Shown here piece by piece: positions 23,737 to 31,800 of a stretch of DNA of 64,000 nucleotides (positions are counted from its first letter, which is position 1; every line of letters begins with the position of its first letter). The DNA lies in assembly GCA_029260555.1 (NCBI GenBank), contig JAJDCZ010000025.1, positions 1-64,000 of the forward strand, read 5' to 3'. The stretch comes from Phycisphaerales bacterium (GTDB lineage Bacteria; Planctomycetota; Phycisphaerae; Phycisphaerales; UBA1924). The translations under genes and the position numbers were made by a program. Under the pieces are notes generated by a model. The model saw only the letters and a list, made by a program, of their open reading frames with translations, searched no databases and was not told where the DNA came from.

Positions 23737-24315
23737 ATGCCGCTCGAAAAAGATGTGCTCACAACTGGTGAAGTTGCAAAGATTTGCAATGTTGCTCCGC
23801 GAACTGTTTCCAAATGGTTCGACTCAGGATCCCTGAAGGGCTATCGCATTCCCGGATCCAAAGACAGGCGCATTCCGGTCCCTGAGTTGATCAAATTCAT
23901 GAAAAACCACGGCATCCCGCTTGACGGGATCACCAGCGGCAGAACCCGCGTGCTGATCGTCGACAGCGACCAGGAAACCGTGGATACACTCAATGATGTC
24001 CTGAGTGAAAAAACCAACTACGAGATTCATACCGCGGTGAGCGCTTTTGCTGCGGGCATGGAGTGCGAGCGATTTAAGCCTCATGTCCTGCTGCTGGATT
24101 TACACCTTGGCGATGGTGATTCAGCCCAACTGGCGGACCTGGTTCGGACCAGTGAGCACCTTCAGATCACCAAAATCATCGCAATGAGCGGCAAACTGAC
24201 CGATGGCCAGTCTCACTCACTCCGAAGTCAGGGGTTTGAGAGCTTCCTCAAGAAGCCATTCATGATCCGCGATGTGGTCGATGCTATTGAAGCCGCTACC
24301 GCGATAGTTTATTGA
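23737..24315 (+). CDS. HTH (excisionase/MerR-like) plus receiver-domain regulator
   Basis: The 192-residue protein has a DNA-binding domain of the helix_turn_helix_17 type at residues 8-55 (L-T-T-G-E-V-A-K-I-C, then V-S-K-W-F-D-S-G-S-L-K-G-Y-R-I-P-G-S). A response-regulator receiver domain follows at about 70-190. Receiver motifs are V-D-S-D near 75-78, the phosphoacceptor Asp121 in L-L-D-L-H, M-S-G-K near 154-157 and the K-K-P-F motif near 172-175. The order HTH then receiver is the reverse of most response regulators. No histidine kinase is next to it. It is divergent from the pseudopilin/secretin cluster, so control of that cluster is a reasonable inference. Confidence 0.87.
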   Translation: MPLEKDVLTTGEVAKICNVAPRTVSKWFDSGSLKGYRIPGSKDRRIPVPELIKFMKNHGIPLDGITSGRTRVLIVDSDQETVDTLNDVLSEKTNYEIHTAVSAFAAGMECERFKPHVLLLDLHLGDGDSAQLADLVRTSEHLQITKIIAMSGKLTDGQSHSLRSQGFESFLKKPFMIRDVVDAIEAATAIVY

Positions 24316-24348
24316 GCCTGATGAAACCCGGATCTGCATCTGTAATGA

Positions 24349-25779
24349 TCAGCCCGATGTCGAGACTGCGACTTCACAAGCGTTGTCTGCATCGGGCATA
24401 TTTTTTGCCACTGCCAGAACTTCGTCGAAGAACAGATCCAGATCTTGCTCGTCGATTTCCGGATTGACGCAGACAAGACGGATCACGAACCGGCCATCCA
24501 CAATACCAAAGCCGACTTTCATGCGTCCTTCCTGATCCAGGGCATGGCAGATTGCCTGACTCGATTTGTTGCAGACCTCAAAGCAGATATTGGTCGATTC
24601 GGGCTTTTTGCAGAGCGTCATTCGATCGTCATTGCAAATGCGATCCGCTGCGTATTGCGCCAGTTCAATGAGTCGATCAACTCGCCTGGCGAAACCCAGG
24701 TCGCCATGATGCTGCCAGGCTGCCCAGAGTTTGAATGCGTCGTTGCGTCTGCCACACTGGAGCGAACGGGTACCAGGATTGAGTTGGTCATCATCCTGCT
24801 GAAACAGGTATGAGGCACTTTCGCTCAGGCTCCGGGCGAGCACTTCAGGATTCTTCACCAGCAGCACGGAACAGGTCAGAGGCACACCCAGCATTTTGTG
24901 TGCATCCCATGTTAGCGAGTCGGCTCTTTCCATGCCTGCAAGCAAATGGCGATGTTTCTCGCTCATCAGAATTGACCCGCCATAGGCACCATCAATATGA
25001 AGCCAGAGTTTGTATCGCTCAGCAATGTCTGCGATTTGATTAACAGGATCAAAGGCACCCTGAACCGTCGTGCCTGCGGTGGCGATCACCATGAACGGCA
25101 CAAAGCCCTGATCCAGATCATCACAAATGAGTCTTTGCAAGTCATCAACACAGAGTCGCCCTGATTCATCAACAGGAACCTCCTGGATGTTTCTTGTGCC
25201 CAGGCCAAGCATGCCAGCAGCTTTGGAAATCGAGTAATGCGCTTCGGCTGAGGCGTAAACCCTGAGTGTTGAGCCATCGAGCCCCCAGATTCGCGCGCGT
25301 TCACATGTTTCGTTGCGTGCGACAAGCATCGCTGTCAGATTAGAAAGCGACCCGCCGGGGCAGAACATGCCCCCCCCACTTCCCACGCCATCGCTGGTCA
25401 CAAAGCCTGCGTATTGACAGAGTCTGTTGATGAGCATGTTTTCGATCAGAATCTGAGGGCCAGCAGCTTTGTAGGTGTACATGGAGTTGTTCGTCACACA
25501 CGCGAGCATCTCAGCAGCGGTGGCTGCGATATCCCGCCCACCAAAGAGTTGATTGAAGAATCGAGTGCTTGAAGTCGTTGGCGTGTATGAAAGCACATCG
25601 CCAATGTGATCCATCACCTCATCCAGATCACGCCCTTTTTCGGGCAATTCCAGATCAAGCTTGTCGCTCAGCCAGTCGGGGGCAAAGGCTTGCTTTGCTG
25701 GGTGGCGATTTTCATCAAACACATATTGTTGAGCGAGTGTGGCGACTTTCTGGAAGACGATGTCCGGTTGATCAGACAA
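24349..25779 (-). CDS. PLP-dependent group II decarboxylase
   Basis: The 476-residue protein belongs to the pyridoxal-phosphate group II decarboxylases, which include aromatic amino acid, glutamate, histidine and diaminobutyrate decarboxylases. Motifs are S-G-G-G-M-F-C-P-G-G-S-L-S-N near 133-146, the I-A-T-A-G-T-T-V-Q-G-A-F-D-P region near 229-242, H-I-D-G-A-Y-G-G near 257-264 and the PLP lysine in D-A-H-K near 290-293. The start is TTG at 25779 with AAGGAT just upstream; no ATG precedes the first conserved block. Its substrate cannot be chosen from sequence alone. It is divergent from the alkyltransferase gene. Confidence 0.85.
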   Translation of the reverse strand: MSDQPDIVFQKVATLAQQYVFDENRHPAKQAFAPDWLSDKLDLELPEKGRDLDEVMDHIGDVLSYTPTTSSTRFFNQLFGGRDIAATAAEMLACVTNNSMYTYKAAGPQILIENMLINRLCQYAGFVTSDGVGSGGGMFCPGGSLSNLTAMLVARNETCERARIWGLDGSTLRVYASAEAHYSISKAAGMLGLGTRNIQEVPVDESGRLCVDDLQRLICDDLDQGFVPFMVIATAGTTVQGAFDPVNQIADIAERYKLWLHIDGAYGGSILMSEKHRHLLAGMERADSLTWDAHKMLGVPLTCSVLLVKNPEVLARSLSESASYLFQQDDDQLNPGTRSLQCGRRNDAFKLWAAWQHHGDLGFARRVDRLIELAQYAADRICNDDRMTLCKKPESTNICFEVCNKSSQAICHALDQEGRMKVGFGIVDGRFVIRLVCVNPEIDEQDLDLFFDEVLAVAKNMPDADNACEVAVSTSG

Positions 25780-25924
25780 GAAATAATCCTTTATTATTGA
25801 CGGTGTAATGCAAATCCGTTGTCATTCAGACACCAGTCAATGGATTTCTATTCAGACAAGAGACCCTAGATGGACAATGGGCTCACTTCCACTGCCTGCT
25901 GAAGTATGGTGTATTATCAGGGCA

Positions 25925-26509
25925 ATGGCTACGAAGAAGATGAATACTCAGGTGCTGTTATCCACAATTGCCACGCCTGTCGGGCCAATGTATCTGGGCG
26001 TGCTGCGTCAGCAGGATCAGCCCGATCGCCTGTGCATGCTCAGCTTCAAGCCCCTTCACGAAAATAATCACCACATCATCAGGCTCTTTCGCATCACGCC
26101 ACAGGGCACTGATATCTCTCATATCACACCCTCAGCATGTGCTGATCAGACAAAGGGACAACTTGATGAGTATTTCCAAGGCTTGCGAAAAAAATTTACC
26201 ATTCCCCTCGCTCTTTTGGGCACATCATTTCAAAATCGTGTTTGGAATGAGCTGTTGAAAATTCCCTTCGGACAGACTCGGAGCTATCAGCAGATTGCTG
26301 AGGCGGCTGGGTCTCCCAAGGGATTCCGGGCTGTGGGCGGGGCGAATAATGCCAACAACATCGCCATTATGGTGCCTTGCCATCGCGTAATCAATGCGAC
26401 GGGTAAACTCGGTGGCTACGCAGGCGGCTTGAAGACCAAATGCAAGCTGCTGGACCTTGAATCACCTCAACAGCCGGTGCTGGCCATGATCTCGCCTGCC
26501 ACCATCTGA
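25925..26509 (+). CDS. ogt: Methylated-DNA-protein-cysteine methyltransferase
   Basis: This single-turnover repair protein moves the alkyl group of O6-alkylguanine to its own cysteine. In the 194-residue product the active site P-C-H-R-V lies at residues 151-155, preceded by I-P-F-G-Q-T-R-S-Y near 113-121 and G-S-P-K-G-F-R-A-V-G-G-A near 129-140, and followed by G-Y-A-G-G-L. The ATG at 25925 is used because the upstream in-frame region (from 25808) does not match the family. Expression is probably from the 25780-25924 gap shared with the decarboxylase gene. Confidence 0.92.
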   Translation: MATKKMNTQVLLSTIATPVGPMYLGVLRQQDQPDRLCMLSFKPLHENNHHIIRLFRITPQGTDISHITPSACADQTKGQLDEYFQGLRKKFTIPLALLGTSFQNRVWNELLKIPFGQTRSYQQIAEAAGSPKGFRAVGGANNANNIAIMVPCHRVINATGKLGGYAGGLKTKCKLLDLESPQQPVLAMISPATI

Positions 26510-26524
26510 GCTGACGATGCCTGC

Positions 26525-27697
26525 TCAGAGCCAATCCAGCCCTTCGTGCAGCGTGTTGAAGTTTTCAATGCCTGTCTCAGTCACCGCGATCATGTCTTCA
26601 ATGCGTACGCCTCCCAGTTGCTGGTGGTAGAGCCCAGGCTCGTAGGTCAACACTTCGCCAGCGACCAGTGCTGGGCCTCCCATGTCCAATAGCGGGGGTT
26701 CGTGAACCTCAAGACCCACCGCATGACCCAGACCGTGCTGCATCGAGCAATAGTCTGGTCCTGTTGTTTCATCGGGCAGTCCGCGGGTCCAGCCTTGGGT
26801 TTTAATTTCTTTCATGCACGCCAGATAGGCAGCTTCTGCGGTCACGCCCGCTCTGGTCATGTCAATCGCAGCTTTTTTGGCTTTGACAACTGTATCGTGC
26901 ATGCGTGCAAACTCGTCATGAACCTGACCATGCACGACGGTTCGTGTGCAATCGCCGTTGTATCGTGATATCTGATCGCACGGGAAGATATCTACTACCA
27001 CAGGCTCGCCAGTTTTGAGAACTCCCGTCCCCCGGTTATGACAATCAGCTCCCTGAACACCACCTGCCACGATGCAGCCCGGCGAGGTGTAGCCTTGCTT
27101 GAGCAGGAAAATATCAACCATCGCCCGCACTCGTTCTGATGTCAGAGGCTCATCCTCGTGCACCAGCATACCTTGACTATCTGCCTGAGCCCGCGCGATT
27201 GTTCGGCACGCCAGTTCGATAGCCCGCTCGGTTATTTTCTGAGCCTTGCGCAACAATTCCAGTTCCTGTGGGTCTTTGGATCGCCGATCTTCCACACCCA
27301 GCTCCGGGTCATAGATGATCTGAATCCCCCGTTGACGAATGTGCTCTGCATAAATCAGAGGCAGCGTGCGATCCGATCGACAGACCTCCACGCCAGCCTG
27401 AGATAAACATTCTGCAAGTGCCTGTGCAGTGGCTGTGGGTCGATCAGGGTCAAGGCTGCCCTGTGGCGCGAAATCCTCAGGACAAACCACGCGATAAGCC
27501 TTGGCTGATTCTCTGGCTCGCTTCATCTCAATATCCCTGCACATGAACAGCTTTTGACTAGCCTGAGCGCCGCTGTGAAACTCGATGACAGCAGCGGGAT
27601 CACCCATGTTGAACCGGACACGGTGGTACAGGCTGAGGTTGGTCGAAGGCACACCCGCAAGAACGGTCGCCTGACAGGTTTGAGGCAAGCTACCCAT
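26525..27697 (-). CDS. M24-family metallopeptidase (Xaa-Pro aminopeptidase-like)
   Basis: M24 peptidases use two metal ions to cleave N-terminal residues, often before proline. The 390-residue protein has a small N domain followed by the pita-bread domain. Ligand motifs are D-I-F-P-C-D near 230-235 with N-G-D-C-T-R-T-V near 241-248, G-L-G-H-A-V-G-L-E-V-H-E near 316-327, the L-T-Y-E-P-G-L-Y segment near 345-352 and V-R-I-E-D-M near 358-363, giving the expected Asp, Asp, His, Glu, Glu set. GGAG six bases upstream favours the ATG at 27697 over one at 27709. It ends 16 bases from the convergent ogt gene. Confidence 0.87.
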   Translation of the reverse strand: MGSLPQTCQATVLAGVPSTNLSLYHRVRFNMGDPAAVIEFHSGAQASQKLFMCRDIEMKRARESAKAYRVVCPEDFAPQGSLDPDRPTATAQALAECLSQAGVEVCRSDRTLPLIYAEHIRQRGIQIIYDPELGVEDRRSKDPQELELLRKAQKITERAIELACRTIARAQADSQGMLVHEDEPLTSERVRAMVDIFLLKQGYTSPGCIVAGGVQGADCHNRGTGVLKTGEPVVVDIFPCDQISRYNGDCTRTVVHGQVHDEFARMHDTVVKAKKAAIDMTRAGVTAEAAYLACMKEIKTQGWTRGLPDETTGPDYCSMQHGLGHAVGLEVHEPPLLDMGGPALVAGEVLTYEPGLYHQQLGGVRIEDMIAVTETGIENFNTLHEGLDWL

Positions 27698-27851
27698 AGC
27701 AGTCTCCATAATCTGTGCAATCGAGCAACAAAATGCCCGACTGCTGCAGAATCAGCATCGTATACGAGTCACGAACAGCATACTCAGCTGGTGAATGCCA
27801 ATCAGACAGGTGCTTTCAACGACAAGCCTTGGTCCTGTGGCATGTGAGCAC

Positions 27852-27881
27852 TTGAGACTGAGGCTGTGACAGTGCTACACT
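27852..27881 (+). promoter_or_regulatory. Promoter of tRNA-Gly
   Basis: TTGAGA at 27852-27857 and TACACT at 27876-27881 are 18 bases apart and end 10 bases before the mature 5' end of the tRNA. The arrangement is close to a sigma70 promoter. Confidence 0.5.
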
Positions 27882-27891
27882 GAAGCTGATC

Positions 27892-27963
27892 GCGGGCGTA
27901 GCTCAATGGTAGAGCGTCAGCCTTCCAAGCTGAATGTTGAGGGTTCGAGTCCCTTCGCCCGCT
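27892..27963 (+). tRNA. tRNA-Gly (anticodon UCC)
   Basis: The 72-base sequence folds as a standard cloverleaf: acceptor GCGGGCG (27892-27898) with CGCCCGC (27956-27962), a D arm with GAGC, an anticodon stem CAGCC/GGCTG-like flanking the loop CTTCCAA with anticodon TCC, and a T arm with GGTTCGAGTCCC. The 3' CCA is not encoded. It reads GGA codons and, by wobble, other glycine codons. The 5'-truncated rtcA fragment starts about 265 bases downstream. Confidence 0.95.
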
Positions 27964-27972
27964 TTCCCGAAT

Positions 27973-28027
27973 CCGTTCGCACTACCTCGCAAAACATCGC
28001 GTTTTGTAGTGCGTGAACGGGTTTGTG
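27973..28027 (+). terminator. Bulged hairpin downstream of tRNA-Gly
   Basis: Arms at about 27973-27995 and 28001-28020 pair as CCGTTC..GCACTAC..AAAAC with GTTTTGTAGTGCGTGAACGG, with a five-base bulge on the left and a two-base one on the right, and a five-base loop. A short GTTT follows. It probably ends the tRNA transcript, though the T-run is weak. Confidence 0.55.
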
Positions 28028-28228
28028 AGCCTTCGCTATCCACCGGACCATTTGGCACCGCGTCGCACCGATTGGCGTCAAAAGGTGTCGTTTCGCGCAA
28101 CAACTGCTGAGGCCAGTGCTGGAGTTTCAGAAGCTGAATGCTGCTCCTCAGTTGATTCCTCGACATCCGTTACCTGCCTTTCTCCTGCCCAGCCTAAGTA
28201 CCATACAACGGTACCTCAAACTGGATCA

Positions 28229-28705
28229 GATTTCAGGGGGCACGCCAATCAAGCAACAGCAATGATCGCGGGTCTACCTCCGAGCATTGCCAAACGCGAG
28301 CTGGAAATCATCGCCAGGAAACTTGAATGGGGTGAGGATTCGCTTCGCATTATGCAACTCGATGATTCTGTGGGGCCTGGCAATATCCTGAGCATTGAGA
28401 TCCTGAGTGATCAGATCACCGAAGTATTCACCGGGTTTGGACAGCGAGGTACCTCTGCTGAGCGAGTCGCCAGATCGACAGTCAAGCATGTGCAGTACTA
28501 CTTGAGTTCAGGTGTCCCTGTCTGGCAACATCTTGCTGATCAACTCCTGCTCCCGATGGCGATGGCGAGCGGGGGTGAGTTCTCGACATGTTCGTTGACA
28601 TCTCATGCGGAAACGAATGCATCGGTGATCGAGCAGTTTATGGAGATCAAAATACACTGCGAAGAGATTGGGCGAGGGCTCAATGTCGTTCGAGTGCATT
28701 CGTAG
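28229..28705 (+). pseudogene. rtcA: RNA 3'-terminal phosphate cyclase, C-terminal fragment
   Basis: RtcA makes 2',3'-cyclic phosphate ends on RNA. The 158 codons match only the second half of the family: R-G-H-A-N-Q-A-T-A-M-I-A-G-L-P and I-A-K-R-E-L-E-I-I at the start, G-P-G-N-I-L-S-I-E, then T-G-F-G-Q-R-G-T-S-A-E-R-V, Y-L-S-S-G-V-P-V-W-Q-H-L-A-D-Q-L-L-L-P and a final V-I-E-Q-F-M-E-I-K. Complete proteins are about 340 residues and carry the N-terminal G-E-G-G-G-Q motif, which is missing here. The open frame continues upstream to 28013 but that part does not look like RtcA and overlaps the tRNA-side hairpin. I read this as a gene truncated at its 5' end beside tRNA-Gly. Confidence 0.75.
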
Positions 28706-28867
28706 ATAAACATACTTGCTTGGGGACAGGGCTGCAAATGCCAATAGTCATGCGACTAAAGTTGCATCATCAGTAAAGCAGTTCGATCTGTGATCGAAAC
28801 TTCACCTTGGATTGCTCAACTCGAAATCCGGCATCCTTCTGTGGCGTGTAGCTCGAATCTGAGAGGT

Positions 28868-31800
28868 TTACACACTTGCCAGTTTGTGTTGCTCAGTGAG
28901 CAATTCCAGTTCTGTCTGGAGCAGTTCGTTGGCGTGATTTCGCAGTTCTTCAAGGCTGATATCGCCGTTGTCTACCTTATTCAGGAGGGCCTGTTGCGCC
29001 TGATGCTCTTGATTCACGATGCCTGATCGGCTTTGGAGCATGCGCCATGCCTTGCGGCGTTCAACGCAAAAGAGCACCAACTGACGCGATAGCGACATGT
29101 AGCTAATCTCACTGCCATCCTTCTCAACCTCGATGTAGACCTCGAACTCGGGCACGAATGCACGGTGCTCTATATCGAGATGCCTGCGATTGACGATGTC
29201 GTCCTGAAGAAGGCAAGGCAGCATGTCGTCGAGGTGTCTCATCGACTGGATTTGTTTCTCATCGACTTTCTTGAAGTGACGGCGGAAGCGGGCTTCGGTG
29301 GTCGCCCAGTGCGCAACCGTATACCGGAATGACTCCTTGGTGCTCTTAAATCTGTCTGACCACCAATCCTTGTCAAGCGCGGGGTTGCCTTTCAGGTTCA
29401 TGGCTTCGGTGTAGTTCTCACTATGACCGGAGTTGAAAGTAAACTCGGGCATCCCGCGTGAGTCACGGATGCGCCGAGCCTGAATCATGGCCATGTCGTC
29501 AGCGACACCATGCTCGGGCTGACAGGTTGTGAAGCACTGGAAGAAAGCTGTGCCTCGATACACGAGTGCATCGAGGATGGCTTTGTAAAGCTTGGCTGCG
29601 TTGGCAACTGATACCTGGGCGACGAACGGCGAGCCATGGCCGAGGGTCAATGTCTCAGCAACACTCTTTTTCTCGGTCATTTTGCCCTGGGTCGCAGCAC
29701 CGAACTGGTTCATGTCAAAGCCGCCAGGCATGGGCGAGGAGTCAGAGTTCTGGCCACCGGTGTTTGAGTAGACCTGGGTGTCAAGCATGAGCAGCTTCAC
29801 ATTCGGGCGGTTCTGGAGCACGACTTTGGATACATTCTGGTAGCCGATATCGCCCATGGCACCATCGCCACCGATGGCCCAGACTTTGGGCAACTCGATC
29901 GTTTCCTGGTCGGTCATGCGTGTATCGTTGAGGTGGTTCAGGCTGAAGTAATCGTCTTCACTGAGAACATGCTTCTCGCGTTCAAGCAATGCAGTCGCAA
30001 GGCGTTCAGGGATAACCGATCGGCGGGCATGATCAATGATAAAGCTCTCACCCATGAGCCAGCTGATGGTGGCTCCATCCTGGAACAGCGAGTTCATCCA
30101 CGGATATGGGTGCGGGTTGTTGGGAGGTGTTGAGCCATACACAGAGTTACAGCCAGTATGCGCTCCCATCGCCATGACTGCCATGCCGTTGTCCAGGCGT
30201 CCATCAACTGCCTGAAGATCGCGGTGCCGATGGGCATCTTCGCGCATCACTGCGGCAAGGGCACTTATGATCTCTGCATTTGTAATCTCATCGCGCTGAG
30301 CCAGGCGGTCGTCCATGTCTTTGTCGGATTCGCCACCGAAACCCATCACAAGATGTGCGACTGCCCGACGGAAGCGTTCATACTCGGTCTGTGAAGCTTT
30401 GGCGAGGCGTTCCAAATGGGCGACACCATTTTTCTCAAGTTGGTCAGCTTTAGCTTCAAGCCGGTCAGCCTTGGCATGGAAAATTGGCCGCATGTACGCT
30501 TCGGTGATGGTGGCCACACTGCGAAGGACGCTCTTTTCACCGCACCCGGCGCATGCTCCATCGCCACAGACCATCGCTTCGTAGTTCCTGCGGGTCATCA
30601 GGTGGTTTCGCAGTACCGCTGCTTTGGAATCGTCGGGATGTTCAGAGTTGTAAAGGCCGAGGTATTGCTCGGGAGTTTCAGCAAGAGTCTCCAGGAAGGT
30701 TTCGGCAGACAAGTGTCTGGCATTGACATCTTCCGTTTCGGGGACCATGCGAAGGGCATCGTGGTTTCCACAGGCGACGACACATTCGCCGCAGCCTTTG
30801 CATCGGTCGGAGATGAAGATCGAAAAGAGTCCGCCATCACCCGGCGACTTCTTCTCCAATACCTTGAAGATGGAGTGTGATTTAACATAAGCCATCGGCA
30901 GGATATCGAGAATCATGCCCAGTTCATTGAGAGCAGCACTGCTTATACCCGGGATCGTGTTGATTGTCTCTCGCACGATGTCAGAAAACGGCTGATCTCC
31001 CTTGGCAGCAACGACTTCAGACATCTTTGCCCGCACACCAGATTCGATATCGGGTAGCGCCCGCAATAACGCTTCGCGTTGTGGAATTTCCGAGACATAG
31101 TTTCGGATGGCAGTTTCCAGCACCGACCCGATCTTCTGAGCGGTGTTGGGCATGGCGGTGTCGGGACAGACTGCGATACACTCCATGCACTGTGTGCAGT
31201 TCTCAGCTATGAAGATCGGCGTCTGGCGACGAGCGACATACTTGGAGCCGGTCGCCCCGGTTGCCGCTGCCACCAATCCAATGGAGGAGAGCGGCGAGGC
31301 CGGCTGGTCATACCCCAGTCCAGCCCGGAACTCCTTGTCAAAGTACTCAACGGATTGCATTGGTGCCCTTGTTGATTCCACTTCGGGCTTCTGGGTCTTG
31401 GTGCCATTGAGTGTAAGAAGCGTCGGCCCTCTCATTGATGAGCGATCAGGAGCATCAATTTCGCCATAGACGATCTCGCGCGTCTGTTCGAATCCCTTGG
31501 TCATCACCTCCATGTTTGAATCAACGACAGCCCGGCCCAATCGTCCAAACTTCTTCACATACTGGTCGTGAACAACCTGGCGGAAGTGAACATCCGCAAT
31601 CTTGTAGTCCTTCAAGAAACTGGAAACCTGGAAGAAGGCACCGAGGAATGCGTTGCCTTGCATGCGAAGTTGAAGATCTGGGCGGTTCGTCGCTTCGCGA
31701 GCAATACGGAATCCATTGAGAATGTAGACTCGAATCTTCTTTTCGAGAATCTCAGCTCGGTGCTTTTGGGGGATTCTTTCCCAGGCTAGATCGGGCGATT

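Noticed and set aside
27903-28166. 87-codon minus-strand frame over tRNA-Gly
   Set aside because: It covers the tRNA and its hairpin, and its C terminus is the translated complement of the tRNA.
28013-28228. Upstream part of the rtcA open frame
   Set aside because: Does not resemble RtcA and begins inside the hairpin beyond the tRNA; treated as noncoding.
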